Origin: Phorcus lineatus
Lineage: Eukaryota > Mollusca > Gastropoda > Trochida > Trochidae
Assembly (NCBI GenBank): GCA_921293015.1
Contig: OV121091.1
Location: 6,539,755-6,603,754, forward strand
Length of the DNA: 64,000 bases
Reading direction: 5' to 3'
Made by a program: the position numbers and the translations under genes. Below the pieces are notes generated by a model, which did no database searches, was not told the DNA's origin, and saw only the letters and a list, made by a program, of their open reading frames with translations. Numbering within the stretch: the first letter of the stretch is position 1; every line of letters starts with the position of its first letter. Of this stretch, positions 37,670 through 49,560 are shown in pieces.

Positions 37670-39450
37670 CGGACAACCCAAAGAAACCGCAACATTTTAG
37701 TTCACTAAATGAAACATTAGAGTACATTAATGTACCAACTGACGTACAAGTATTAATCATGGTTTTATCATATCTTTCTGGCGTGATTTGTGATGTTTTT
37801 ATGATCCTTTAAAAGTAAGAAACAGGTAATTTTCGCTATCAGACAAAACCCGTATTTTACCCCGATTTCCTCCGACGAAAGCTACTCATAATTCATACTC
37901 AGATAACTCTCAATACATTCATATTGATTTAACAGAAGCTTGTAAAACTAAGGAGAAAAGTGTCAAAATACAGCTATGGTATATTTCCACATAAAACCTA
38001 AAACCACTTGGCGAAATGCAATCCCTGTGCATTAAAGCAAAGACACGTCACAAGCTTTCAACAGATTCCTCTGCACTTAAGACATCAACTCGATTTTAAC
38101 ACCTTGTCAAATTAAGGCAAGTTTATACTGTAAACAACAGCACAGTATGGTTTGTTGGTGGGTTGAAGGGTACCGCCACAACGGCACAACCCGCCATATT
38201 TTGTCTTACATCTTTATTGCATTCTCTCACGGCGGGCTGGCGATTATGTCGTTAAAGATGGCAGGGGATCGTAAATAACGCCGTAGTAAGTTGTATACTT
38301 ATTATTTCTTCCATTTCATGTCAGCACTCGGTGTTCGAATCTCATGTTAGGTGGATGATATCGCTCATGTGATGTCAAATCCAGAAACTGTGTATTAACA
38401 CGATCAGAAAGTTGACAGACAGGGAGTATTATTGAAAGAAGAATCAAAATAATAGAGGAAATACGCTTGGTAACTTGGATGGTTTGCAACTTAATTCCTT
38501 TGCCAGATATTTCTGAGAATCTGTTCTGAGACATTCCGGGGCGACTTTCAGTGCACAAGCAAATACGAGAAGTCGATAATTCAAAATCGAAACTATTCCT
38601 TTAAATCTTCTTTTTCAATGTTTGTAAACGTTGAAAAAGAAAACACATGATGTTAGAATGCAGAGGATATTATATGAGTGTCCATTTTATATCATGTTTA
38701 CGACACGAGTTACTAAGAGAGCGAGAGATATACTGATATTTTGGCACATGTGTCGTAAACATAGTATGTCACAGGCGCAGGCATCCAGTACATTGTTCAA
38801 TTTGTCACTAATGTAGCGAAATCCAAGAAGACAAATAAGCTGTCAATCAGAGGCAAATTACTCGTCGAAGGCACTTTTGGAAAAACAATTTAAAGGCGAT
38901 TTTTGGCGTAAAACCAATGTCAAAGACGTAACGTCACAATGAAAAAGTGTTAAACCTCGACATAAATACCCCCGTAGGTCAGAAATGCAAAAATAAACCG
39001 TACAGACTACCATGAATTAAGGCGGAAAATGTGTTTGGAACAGCGAAAGTCTCGAGAAAGCATAATCGAATGCTCTGAATGATTTCTTTATTCTGTAATC
39101 AATTGAACAAAACAGTTATTGCACAATGTGAAGAAAATATATTATCATATAAATTACTGAATATTTGACACTTTAAATGTCAACTTTAATAATATAGATA
39201 CACTCGGATCATAATGTGATACATCGTTGTAACGTTTAAGCATGCCAGTCCCTCTTTCTAGAATATGTACGGTATGGATGTACTTAAAAGCACACAGAGA
39301 AGTAAACTGCATTTATTGCTGTACTATTTGGGATTTCCATCACTGGCTCCCGGCCATAGCAAACTTTCGATTCTATTGTTAAAGTGACGTCATCCCCGTG
39401 TTTTTTCCGTCTTGGAGAAGGAGGCTGATCTTTGATGCCGAACACTTGCC
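37670..39450. other. Non-coding stretch, nothing firm
   Basis: AT-rich. Holds a small hairpin at about 38607-38640 (TCTTTTTCAA and TTGAAAAAGA arms) and a TGACGTCA at 39385-39392. No recognised exon. Confidence 0.45.
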
Positions 39451-39456
39451 TGTTGA

Positions 39457-39477
39457 TGACCTTTGAGGTCAAGGTCA
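39457..39477 (+). promoter_or_regulatory. Compound nuclear-receptor half-site element
   Basis: TGACCT (39457-39462), three bases, then AGGTCA (39466-39471) directly abutting AGGTCA (39472-39477). This gives an everted pair with 3-bp spacing overlapping a DR0 tandem, and includes TCAAGGTCA, the extended half-site of ERR/SF-1-type orphan receptors. The element is unusually complete; use by a receptor is inferred. Confidence 0.4.
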
Positions 39478-39479
39478 CC

Positions 39480-40160
39480 GCGACCGGAAGTAACAATGAA
39501 AGGCCTGAGAGTATAACAATCTGCAAGGTTGATAGCTTTAGTGCTGTCATCGTGGTCGTCATTGTCCAATACATCAATGTATTAAAATTAGAAGACTATG
39601 TGCATCTACTTCATTGTGAAAAGTATCTCTATTTAGCATAATCATTCTAAAGAAATACATCTAAATGTGTGCGTTTTATCAATCAATATCATTTTTTAGC
39701 ATTTAATTTGAATTTTCATTAGAGTTATCGCCCGTTTGTGTTAAACTCAGCAGCACGCGCTATTTACTACGTATCACCATGGGGGCCATTTCATATGGCA
39801 CGTGCAGATTGCCGGCAATTTATGGTCTCCTAAATCGGCTCTAACTGGTTCAAAAGAATCATGGGTAATGGGCCGCACCAAAATAATAAACAAACATTGG
39901 CAGTGTGGCCTGAACTTCGAGCTGCGCGTGTAACGAGGCACGGGTTGAACACACAGGTTACAACCGTGTCGGGAGCTGTAACTCGATGAAAAGCATCGTC
40001 CGTCTCTGGAAAAGTCTTCAGACAGTTTGCTGCGAGGCGCAATCGCGGGGATTTGGGGGAAAGGGGGACGAGTTAAGGAAGGGGGACAGGAGAAAGAAGG
40101 AAGATTGGGAAATATATGGCTTAACAGTGGTCGTACACCGCTCGGATAATTGCCTAGTTA
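39480..40160. other. GC-richer stretch of unknown nature
   Basis: From about 39740 to 40100 the sequence is notably GC-richer, ending in a purine-rich run (GGGGATTTGGGGGAAAGGGGG near 40048). Short frames on both strands (39830-40042 minus, 39986-40204 plus) are unrecognisable. It is a regulatory island or an unrecognised exon. Confidence 0.3.
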
Positions 40161-43100
40161 TTTCCCAAACTGAAGTCGGGAGTCACTCATCCAGAAAGCA
40201 ATAGTTTTATAGTCGACACTTTTCTGTTTGTAAATATAAACTGTATTACTCTTTGCTTGTGCGACTTTCTGGCAATTTAAGAGTTTTTCTTTTTGTTTCG
40301 TAACAGTGTTTATATCAGAAGGCTTTTTTATGTGAAACGAACCTAATGACATCGTTTTCAAGTATGTCGTCGTCAAATGACATTATATACAATTATTTGA
40401 CGAAAACTAATGAATTCGTATTTAAAAGGTTTATCGTTAAGGACTTAATGGGGTGTTAAGCTAAATCCTATTCGTTTGTGAATTTTGAAAGCTTTGATAA
40501 CGAGACATTTTAGTCAAAACGTGTTTTATCATATTTCCCTTGTATATGTACACAAATAGCTGAATATTTATATAAGATGTATATTGTTTAACGACTGGTT
40601 AAGGAGCCATTGAGTACAATTGAGATTCTAGCAAAACAAGATGATGTCAACACATAAATGGTATCAGTCGCTGGGGAAAAGAACTTTCTACACCTTGACA
40701 TACCAGAAATGATTTCCATATCACAAAAAGTATATTTGTTTCAAAGATCCTTATTCCATCGACACGCGCCGCTCAGTGTGATATCATAAGATGGATCTTC
40801 CTAACTTATATAAAATCCGAATAGCAAGGACTTGCGAGCAATGAGAATGGTAGCCTCAGAAAAGAAACATAAAAAATCGACCACTTTTTCCAAAGAAAGA
40901 AGCATTGAAGAAACATATGTAGTTTCGTCGACAAATGTTGACATGATTGGTATAACCTCGATCTATAATCAGAAAAGAAATTTTTTTATTACCCACCCCC
41001 TTCCCCGTTTTCTCATTTTATTCACAATACATCTTGATAGATCGTAACATAAATGATACAGACCAAGTTTGAGTCACTTTGCAAACCAGGACCCAATTTG
41101 GTAAGAAGGCGACAGGAGGGTTAAATCGTCAGTTTGTCCAAGTAAAACCGCAAGCAGGATTGGGCGCGCTAATTGGTTGACACCGTATTGACAGAGGGAA
41201 AATGATGAGAATTGAAGAAAAACTTTAATCCTCAAAACAAACGCAAGATCTTTCTTCAATTTTTACCTGTGTGTAGTTAAGGGGATGGGTTACCTGGAAC
41301 TCAAGCTTCTGCGACTGAAGAAGTGACACAGTGCAGTGTTGTTAGTTTCACCCTCTGTCATCCGAGTTGACCGGAGTTTTGTTCCGCTTTGTGTTACCCC
41401 CGTCTTTTGACAGGTACCCGCATCAGGTGTGTCTTAACGCAGAGGTGTTAATTCAGAGATCATATGACGACCTGTTAGACTGACTAACCCCCCTTTAGCC
41501 GACCTGTTGCCCCTATAGTCTGGCCGAGCTTTGTGACGTCACGTTCACCTTTATCTTACCTACAGTTAATCTGTTGTTTAAATGTTGGGATTAACACCGT
41601 CGATAAGTTAATCTCGTTTTAAATTGTTAAATTCAAGTTCCCTTATTTATTGTTCTAGATTACCTATTAATAACTATTCATTATTCACACATTATCATAG
41701 AGAAAACGTTTAAAGATTACATTGATATGATGTTATAAGATGTAATTAGTTATATGTAATTTTGCATAGAAATGCATTGCGCGTGGAATTAAGTCCTCCA
41801 GTAACAAATACAATTCACGTAATGCGTGAAAACTTCACTTATATTTTCTGTTAAGAACATTTGATCATGGATTTTTTACTTCATCACTGGTAAAATGATT
41901 TTGTGAAATATCTTTAAACAAAAACTTTCTCGTTCAATATTCACATTGTACGGGATAACCCCATACCGTGAACATTTGTTTTATTTAGATTCAACCGTCA
42001 TCCGTATAAGTAGCCGCTTTATTCGCATGACATACCACCGCTTGTTTATTTGTATATATTCCAAGAAACGATTCCACGTGTACATGTCTGCCTCCTGTAA
42101 GCTTCATTTATTGTACGAATAAGTAAAGAAAAGTGTAAACAAACCTCGTCTTATTCATTTGCCTGCATACCTGTAACTCTCTCTAGGTATGATGTGTGTC
42201 TATGATGGAGTGAACATGCACAGTATATATCACAAAACATTCGTTACATCGTCGTGTATTGAATTAAACAAATAGTAACCAATGGATTGATATCTGTATC
42301 ACCAAGATCGTTTTTTCGTCTGTTACCGTATTTTAAAAAAAATACGTTATGGTTATGTAAATTGTAGAATTTTAATGAGTTGTGTATGGACATAGAAAAA
42401 TGTGTTATGTAGTGATAACATAGTTTAGATAGAACGCTTTACACTTCAGTATTAGAAAACGAATACTGACCTTATGATGATGGTATTTTCGGAAATTTGA
42501 AATATGCATTGTGAAAACATTTCACGTTAAGTATGGAGAGAAAACATTTTGAATGTTTTCTAAGAAGCTATTCAGTTTACATGTATGTGTCTGTGAGGCA
42601 AACGAATTTTGTCATCATCTTGATGACAGATTATCATCATTTATATTTTTGTTTACAAGGGTAATGAACTTTGAATATTTTGAAACCCTAAAAAAAGAAT
42701 GATAAGTAGTACTTTAATTTCATTAAAAACGATTTTTTAACGTTTAAAAAATGTAATGCAATTGATAACAACAGTGTATCAAAGGTTTAATAGGAAGCCA
42801 TTAAACATAACATTCTCTTCTGCAAAAAAGAAAGACTAATATCACCTAAGGCCGAGTACAATAAAATAGACTTTTTAGTGTATTAGCACAAAAACATGAT
42901 ATTGATGCTTTGATGTTTTATTATAATGCCATTAATCCATGTCCAGACGGTGATGTATATGTAAAGATATGAAGGTGTATACATGTATAATTACTAATAA
43001 GCCCATTCTATGGTTTCTAATTTGCATGAGCCATTTCTTTGAAAACTAATATAGGAAATAATCAATAATTAAATCAATGAACATTGTATTGATTTGATCA

Positions 43101-43490
43101 CGGAGAACGTGAGGCGGCATTTCTAGATTCTTTTGATCTCCGTTTTACCTGTAATCAAAAGGCAATAGGTACAACAACTGCTATTTATTGCTGTCGCTTG
43201 CAAATGTTAAGATTTAAATCATGCTTCGTTTGAAGAAAGTTTTTTTCACTTGTAGGGAATTATTCTTAAGTGTGTTTATCAACTAAAATGCAGTAAGATG
43301 AAACACATTTTTTGAAAACATTTGAAAAAGACGCTGTCGTTACTGTGGAGCTTTTCTTTTATTCTTCTTATAATTTAACTTACATTTCTCTTAAATCAAA
43401 CCAATAGTTTTTTTGTAATTTGCTGGCGCTATTTAAATGAAATATATTTACATTATTTCTATCAGTTGTATTCGTTCTCTGAATGATTGT
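40161..43490. other. Long AT-rich non-coding stretch
   Basis: No recognised gene. A GC-richer part at 41280-41545 includes CAGGTA and CAGGTG and a TGACGTCA at 41534-41541. The remainder is very AT-rich and stop-dense. Confidence 0.5.
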
Positions 43491-43597
43491 AGAATTATTA
43501 TCATTGTTTAAGGTCCGATAATCATATAAATTGTTTATTAAGAACAAACAAATATTTTATATATGAGAATTATTATCATTGTTTAAGGTCCGATAAT
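43491..43597 (+). repeat. 32-bp perfect direct duplication
   Basis: The 32 bp at 43491-43522, containing TCATTGTTTAAGGTCCGATA, recur exactly at 43566-43597, 75 bp downstream. The DNA between is unrelated AT-rich sequence. The exact match suggests a recent local duplication or conserved paired site. Confidence 0.85.
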
Positions 43598-43599
43598 TA

Positions 43600-44420
43600 A
43601 ACAAAAAATATTTCATAACTATAAACATGAGATTTCATCACATAATTGTCTGATTAAAGAGCTGTAAGTTAAATGGGATTAAAGTAAATAATAGGAATGA
43701 AGAGTGATCAGGGTATGAATATTCATATGTTAACTATGCGTTTAATAATCCACTGGAAATACTTTCGACGTTTTTGTTTTCCAATTCAACGTGAGTTTAA
43801 TTTTTCATGAAAAAGAACATGCTTATAATTATCAATACGTACGAAATCTTAAATAAAAAAGATTTTCGGTACCAAAAATAATTATTCTCAGCGCATTTGG
43901 TCATTATTAAATGCGTCCGATTGAACATATATGTGTACATCTTCATTCTTAACCTAATTTTTAATTCGGTTTAGCCCTATTAAGGTCATTTTAATTTTGT
44001 ATCGAATGGCAAATTGTTTTATTACGACAAGAAGAAGTAACTTTTAAATATTTACCTATAGAAATAAGATGGAAATCTAATAGAGAAGTCAATGATAGGA
44101 ATGAAAGATTTAAAGCAATTTAGAATAGATGGTTAAAAAATCTTTTGGGTAAGACCAAACATATTTATTCTCGGCTCGGTATCATGAAATTTGAATTTGT
44201 GCGACATCGGTAATTCAAAAAGTTTATGTTATAGTGCATTTTGCATCTATAAACCGCTTACAACCATACCCTATAAGATAACATACACTTAATTCATGAT
44301 ATACATTTCCTTATTTTCTAGAAAAACTCTGAAAGACTCAGACAATCTGTCATTGGATAATTGAGTCCCCAGATGTAATCAACTCTACCTGAGCGTAACA
44401 TTCCAATATGGTTGATTTTC
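43600..44420. other. Non-coding stretch, nothing recognised
   Basis: Very AT-rich, stop-dense sequence without a recognised feature. Confidence 0.5.
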
Positions 44421-44426
44421 TCCCCT

Positions 44427-44477
44427 CTAATCCGCGCCGTGTGCTTAAAGAAGCCCTTAGGCACCAGTAGGGATTAG
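44427..44477. promoter_or_regulatory. Inverted pair of K50 homeodomain sites
   Basis: CTAATCC at 44427-44433 and its exact complement GGATTAG at 44471-44477. TAATCC/GGATTA is the core bound by Otx, Goosecoid and Pitx class (K50) homeodomains. They sit at the left edge of a GC-richer segment reaching about 45030. Confidence 0.3.
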
Positions 44478-45310
44478 TTTAAACAATCATATCTACATCG
44501 GGGATAAGATATTACACGTATCGAACAATAACTCGTTATTCGGCCAAAGGACTCACTCAAAATATAAACACTAATATTATGTCTCGGTTGTGTTCATGAG
44601 GGTCACGGATTTCGTGTTCCCACCAGCGAATCAATGGACATACAAAAATATTTAGTCATGGGAATTTCTTAAAGGGGATTTTCGATTTTGTCTTGGAGCC
44701 CTTGCTCCTAATCAACTGTCATCTTAATCCGTTACACTTCAAAGCGAGGTTGGGTAAATGAGCTTGTCGCTTCTCCAAGCTCGCAACAAGACCAAGCCCC
44801 AGGCGGAGTCTTGAAAGCTCTTGACGACGTCAGTGACATAGCTGTCGGTTGTTTTTGGTCAGAGCGTCCGGGTAAGGAGAAAAACTCCTCTGATGTGATC
44901 GTAGACGCACTAATAAGCATTGTTTTCGTTAGACTATATTTCGATATGTCATAGATTTTGGGGTTCCGGAGGCAACGGTTGACCAATTGGACCCCCGGTG
45001 TTTTCAGGGGTGGCATTTGTCGCTTCGTGAGTCTGGTAAACAGCCCGCTTTGGTGTCACTAATTTCAATAGTTCTATCGAAGACCTACAATATCAACGAA
45101 AATACATTAGACGACCATTTAGAAATCTTACAAAATTATTTGAAAATGGTTTTCACCACAACAAAAAAAAGATTAAATAACAGCCCTTTTTATGTTTATA
45201 CGTATATGTAGTTATTAACGGGAACAAACTTAAATTTAGATTGGTACTTTACCATTTTAAGGTATGTTCTCTTTTTCAAACAGTATTATCATCGTCAATA
45301 TCTGAAATAT
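44478..45310. other. GC-richer non-coding segment upstream of hedgehog
   Basis: From 44690 to 45040 base composition is more balanced. A 94-codon minus-strand frame (44732-45016) has normal-looking amino-acid use but no recognisable family. It could be an unrecognised exon, though a regulatory island is as likely. Confidence 0.3.
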
Positions 45311-45313
45311 AAT

Positions 45314-45329
45314 CCCCCCCCCCCCCCCC
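45314..45329 (+). repeat. Poly-C tract
   Basis: Uninterrupted run of 16 C in AT-rich DNA; third such tract in the window. Confidence 0.9.
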
Positions 45330-47400
45330 AACATTCTGAAGGCGTCATTTGTTTCTCTAAACAATGACAAAATTGAAGGTTATTTAAATTAATGTATGTA
45401 TGTAACTTTGAAATTCCTTGGTGTTTGAATGTCATTATTATCTTTAAAAGAAAGACAGATCAGACACCTTTCAAACCTGACATCGGTGAAACCACTGTTC
45501 ATTTAGCTCAATTATCTGATACTTGGATAATTATTTCATCAATCACATAAACTAAACAGAAATTCAGAAATGAAATATGTGTGAAATATCGGATTTCAAT
45601 GGTGATACTCGACAAAGCGTTCAATAATTAAGTTATGAATAACTGCCTGTAGAATATCAGTAAAGACAACAGGATGTTAAGAAATAAAAAAACATCTCCG
45701 TACCACCTGTTGTTTACAAAATGTCAGAAAAGTTCATCTGATCTTAACTTTCTGATAGGTAAGACTTTATAGAAATTTAGAAGTGGCTTCAACAAGACGA
45801 GAAATATGTTCTGGGTAACAACGTCTTTATTATCAAATTCCTTTCTCATCTGGTAGCTGAACAGAAATATGATTTCAGAAAATAAAACGTAGCTCTTTTC
45901 GATGACCGAACAAGATCTACAAATCAAATGAGGTATAATGGATTAGCAATATTTATGCTAACTGATAAAAATCAACTAGAAGCTAACTTTCATTTAGAAG
46001 TTGGTTATTTTATTGAGACTTTAAAGTGCGATTATTACAATGTCTTTAATTTTGACAGATTTTGCAATTTGTTTCTGGGTTTTAAATAAGAAAGATTTGT
46101 TCAAAAAGATCTTCATAAGATTCGAGTAAAGTTTCAGTAAGCGCTTGCTTAATTGATTAGATATGCCTGTTACAAGCAATTTTATCATTAATTAAATACG
46201 CAGTTACAATTCGATTCAGAAGTGGACGTTTAACATGATTAACACATACACGTATGTATATTAAAACTCATAATAAGACACTCGTGTTGCTGCCTGCTTT
46301 ATAAGTGTTAAATGATAAATATCTCGTCTTTATTAGAATTGCTGCCAATTCATCTTTGATAGGCAGATTGCATAAATTCTGCAAATTTTATTTGGTATCA
46401 AACATTGCATTAGGAACGAGGAGAGCGTAGCTTTCATGATACGTTGTTGAGCGACATTTTGCAACTTAGCAGATACGACAAAAAGGAATACAAGTTATAC
46501 GAAAGTCACTTAATAAGTAAATAGATTAAGTTTATACATGTTTAATAAAAAAAACAAACACAGAATATTATCATTCAGTGACTGGTAGCAGTCATTTCAG
46601 ATATATATGAATGTCTACCATATACGCGTGTAAACTCACTCAAACTTTACTCAGGTCTTGGGCAGTCACATTGTGGTTATTGCACTTGCAGTTAATGAAG
46701 TGATATGGTTTAATGGTTGATTACATCTACATCGTTTAAACAAATGAAATGTTTCATCATGAATGTATTGTCTAACTTTTAACTTTTAGGTAAAGATCTC
46801 TTTCTCAGCGTTTTGATCATAAAATTAAACAACGGTAACTCACGACTTGCCACAACACTAGGAGATTTATTGAACTTTACATTTACCATGTAAAATATTA
46901 ATCACAACAATTTCTGCGGAACAAAAGTACTCTTGCCCTTAAATACATACACTTATAACCTCTTAAGCAATATCCTGGAATTGAAAGAAGAGCGTGAATT
47001 CATCGTCACTGGAAAATCGTGAAGAGAAAACCTTTTTAAAATGACTTGTATTTATAGAGATTCAAAACATTTTTAAAAATTGAAAAAACGGAAGCAATTA
47101 ACAATTTTAAAATAATGAAAAGTAAAAAGAACTGGAACCAGTACAGAACAGAGTTTAAATGATATGGTTATCAAAGAGACAAATGAAATCAAAACAACTT
47201 AATAAACTTAAAAAATCATAAAAATCATATCTTTAACTTTAAAAGTTAAGTTCTCAAATAACCATCAAAGAATATTGCCTAATATGCGAACGTCTACCAC
47301 TTGAAATATAATTCATATACACACAGAGACGAGAAACTCTAGCCCAAAGAGACAAGCGGATCTCGAGTGGTTAAGCCGTGCTAAGAAGGGGCTCGTGATA
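45330..47400. other. AT-rich non-coding stretch upstream of hedgehog
   Basis: No recognised exon, RNA gene or repeat. A tRNA A-box-like string (TCTCGAGTGGTTAAG near 47361) occurs near the end, but without a B box. Confidence 0.5.
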
Positions 47401-48050
47401 TAACTATAGCGGTGAGAGGGAGGGGGCAGATTCCCAGAGGGTCGCCACTACTGTCTTAGCCAACCTCCCTGCTGAAACACGACCAATTCTCCATGCAGTT
47501 ACCTTTAATAAATGCCAGGTGAGGGGTAACCGTGTACGCGTAACGTGAGGGGGACGGCGTTTAAGGGGAAAAGTGACAGTGTTGAGTAACGAGAAGGGTG
47601 CGCGGCGGACGGTCAAGTCTGCGTCCCGAGAGTGACCAGTGAGCACGGACCCAATCACTGACCGCTTGTATTGACCACATTTCATCACGAAACCGTCTCA
47701 GACGTCTGCGATGTATTTGAGCGAAATGGATTTGTGAAAATGTTTTATTTTTGTTTTAGGCACAAATTATGTCTCGCTGCGGCCCAAACGTCAGCCAATC
47801 AGCGTCCGCAAAGATATCCACTGGCTTTGAGGAGTTTTGAACAATGAATTTCAAAGTCGGGATGCTGCTAACATGTTCTCCGCCGTCAAGAAGCACTGTC
47901 GATTTGTGCATGTCATTAGATCAGCAGGCTTGTTGAAGAAACACTACCGACAGACACTCGGTCCCTCTCTCAATTCCCATGTGATACCCGGAGACACCGC
48001 TCACCCCAGCAGCGCGTTACGGAACGGATTGTGACCACACTTCTCATACG
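47401..48050 (+). promoter_or_regulatory. hedgehog promoter-proximal region and 5' leader
   Basis: This 650-bp stretch is markedly GC-richer than its surroundings and leads directly into the hedgehog ATG. It has a CCAAT box at 47795-47799 in the context AGCCAATCAGC, and a second CCAATCA near 47651. There is no TATA box at a suitable distance. A pyrimidine-rich acceptor-like sequence ends in TTTTGTTTTAG at 47760, so the leader might begin with a spliced exon from further upstream. An in-frame TGA at 47982-47984 shows that the hedgehog frame does not extend further 5'. The transcription start cannot be fixed from sequence. Confidence 0.55.
47873..48034 (+). other. Possible upstream ORF in the hedgehog leader (53 codons)
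   Basis: An ATG at 47873 opens a 53-codon frame that stops at 48034, 16 bp before the hedgehog start and in a different frame. Another ATG at 47844 opens a roughly 30-codon frame in a third frame. The encoded peptide is basic and unrecognised. If the leader starts upstream of these, they could reduce translation of hedgehog. The ATG context at 47873 is weak, while the hedgehog ATG has A at -3. Confidence 0.3.
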
Positions 48051-48350
48051 ATGCAAGTCTTGCGAGCACTCCAGATCCTCGTGCTGACCCTCCTGCTACT
48101 GACTCCCCTCACCCTGCAGTGTGGGCCGGGGAGGGGGCCTGGCAGGAGGCGACGCCTCAGAAAGCTCACCCCCCTCGTCTTCAAGCAACACGTGCCTAAT
48201 GTATCAGAAAATACCATCGGAGCTAGTGGACTAAGTGAAGGTGCAATCGCCAGGGGAGACAAGAAATTCAAGGACTTAGTTGTGAATAAGAATCAGAATA
48301 TTGAATTTAAAGACGAAGAACACACTGGAGCCGACAGGTTGATGTCAGAG
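48051..48350 (+). CDS. hh: Hedgehog protein, coding exon 1 (partial gene)
   Basis: Encodes the first 100 residues of a Hedgehog morphogen, a secreted signal that is autoprocessed, modified with cholesterol at the C-terminus of its signalling domain and palmitoylated at its N-terminus, and that acts through Patched and Smoothened. Residues 1-23 are a hydrophobic signal peptide (core [16 protein letters not shown]); cleavage would expose Cys24 in CGPGRG, the palmitoylation site. Next comes a basic run (RRRRLRK, 32-38), the Cardin-Weintraub-type heparan-sulfate site, then [22 protein letters not shown] and [15 protein letters not shown]. Glu89, Glu90 and Asp95 are the Ca-binding residues contributed by this exon and match vertebrate Sonic hedgehog numbering without gaps. 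The exon ends after codon 100 at GAG followed by gtaagt, phase 0, the conserved intron position. The start is the first in-frame ATG after a stop at 47982. The rest of the signalling domain and the Hint domain must lie downstream of the window. Confidence 0.96.
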
Positions 48351-49504
48351 GTAAGTCTCTTATATTTATTATGCAATAGGAAATTGTTTTAAGCTTTTAG
48401 TCAGCTTGTATTTCTCAAAAACTTCCGAGATCGAAGTTCTGCGAAATAAACCAAGAAAAGTGTGTCCATTTCCTGTTCAACTACCAGCAACATCTCTGTT
48501 GACACGATGCGAAGTATTCAAAACTCTCACTTCAGTATTCTTATGTATTTCATATTCAAACGTAAAATATTTCATGTTTTCAAATATGTCAAATATTTCA
48601 GTTACTTTGCTTATAAAACATCATTACATTTATAATAACTTCAGTCATCAAAATCATTTCTTATCAAATAAGTTAACAAGATAATTTCTTTCAATATATT
48701 TTCCAATAAGTTGATATGATAGGTATGACATTATAGAAGACGATGTAGCGATATTGCAATCAATAGATCCCACGGCTCTTGGTGTTAGCACAGTAATGCC
48801 TCCATCGATTTTACTTCATCGCCGTCTTCAAGCTGAGCTTCCATCCTATCAAATACTGATTTTTGTAAGCTAGAAATCTGAATGGATTTACGTCTTTTGC
48901 CAAACAATATATTTCACCGGTTCCAATAACTCGCTGTATTGAAAGATTACCCTTGAACCGAAATATTAACAACCGCACGTTCCAATCAAGGTGATTTTAT
49001 GAATTCGGAGAAGTATCGAAAAAACTTATTTGACGCCGTGCTGGATATTGTTATTTTGCTAAAGTACATTTCCGAAATCTGTATTTCCTTATTTTGTGGT
49101 TATCGTGGTGTATGTGTTATAACCTGGGACGTCGACATCCCCAGAGAAACCTCCATGTTGAAAACGAAATAGATATTTTCGGTCATTGATGTATTGGAGA
49201 ACATTGAAAGTTATGTATCGTTTAAGTTTATATATATGTTGAAATTTAATATCGAATGATTTTACATAATCTTACTTTATATATCGATAAGTAAAGTCGA
49301 GATTTATGATATATTGAATCAATGCTATATGTCATTTAGATTTATCATTGTTTTTTGGAAAACTTTAGTCGTTTTGATATTAATATCGTGTGGATAAATT
49401 ATCTATGTACTGACTTTTATATGTGTGCATATTTATACACGCATTCAATTTTGTAGATAAATGCAGTTTAAGGAAAATTCAGTTTTGTAATCTCATTACG
49501 TTTG

Positions 49505-49505
<1 letters not shown>

Positions 49506-49558
<53 letters not shown>
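49506..49558. repeat. (AT)n microsatellite
   Basis: About 26 uninterrupted AT dinucleotides inside hedgehog intron 1. A much shorter GT/AT tract occurs near 51130-51170. Confidence 0.95.

Positions 49559-49560
<2 letters not shown>

Noticed and set aside
37474..37812. 112-codon + frame with a proline run
   Set aside because: The proline run is the poly-C tract; the flanking translation is unrecognisable and the frame depends on homopolymer length.
39284..39577. 97-codon minus-strand frame with a hydrophobic segment near its start
   Set aside because: No recognisable domain, and it overlaps the nuclear-receptor and CRE motifs; looks like chance.
44732..45016. 94-codon minus-strand frame in a GC-richer segment
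   Set aside because: No family recognised and no clear splice sites; kept only as part of a GC-rich segment.
47357..47400. tRNA-like sequence (TCTCGAGTGGTTAAG resembles a tRNA-Ser/Leu A box)
   Set aside because: No B box (GTTCGANNC) or acceptor pairing within reach; at most a degraded tRNA-derived fragment.
48044..48271. 75-codon minus-strand frame over the hedgehog exon
   Set aside because: Antisense shadow of the coding exon.
48351..48392. Extension of the hedgehog frame beyond codon 100
   Set aside because: The extension follows a consensus donor at the conserved intron position and is not Hedgehog-like, so it is intron sequence.
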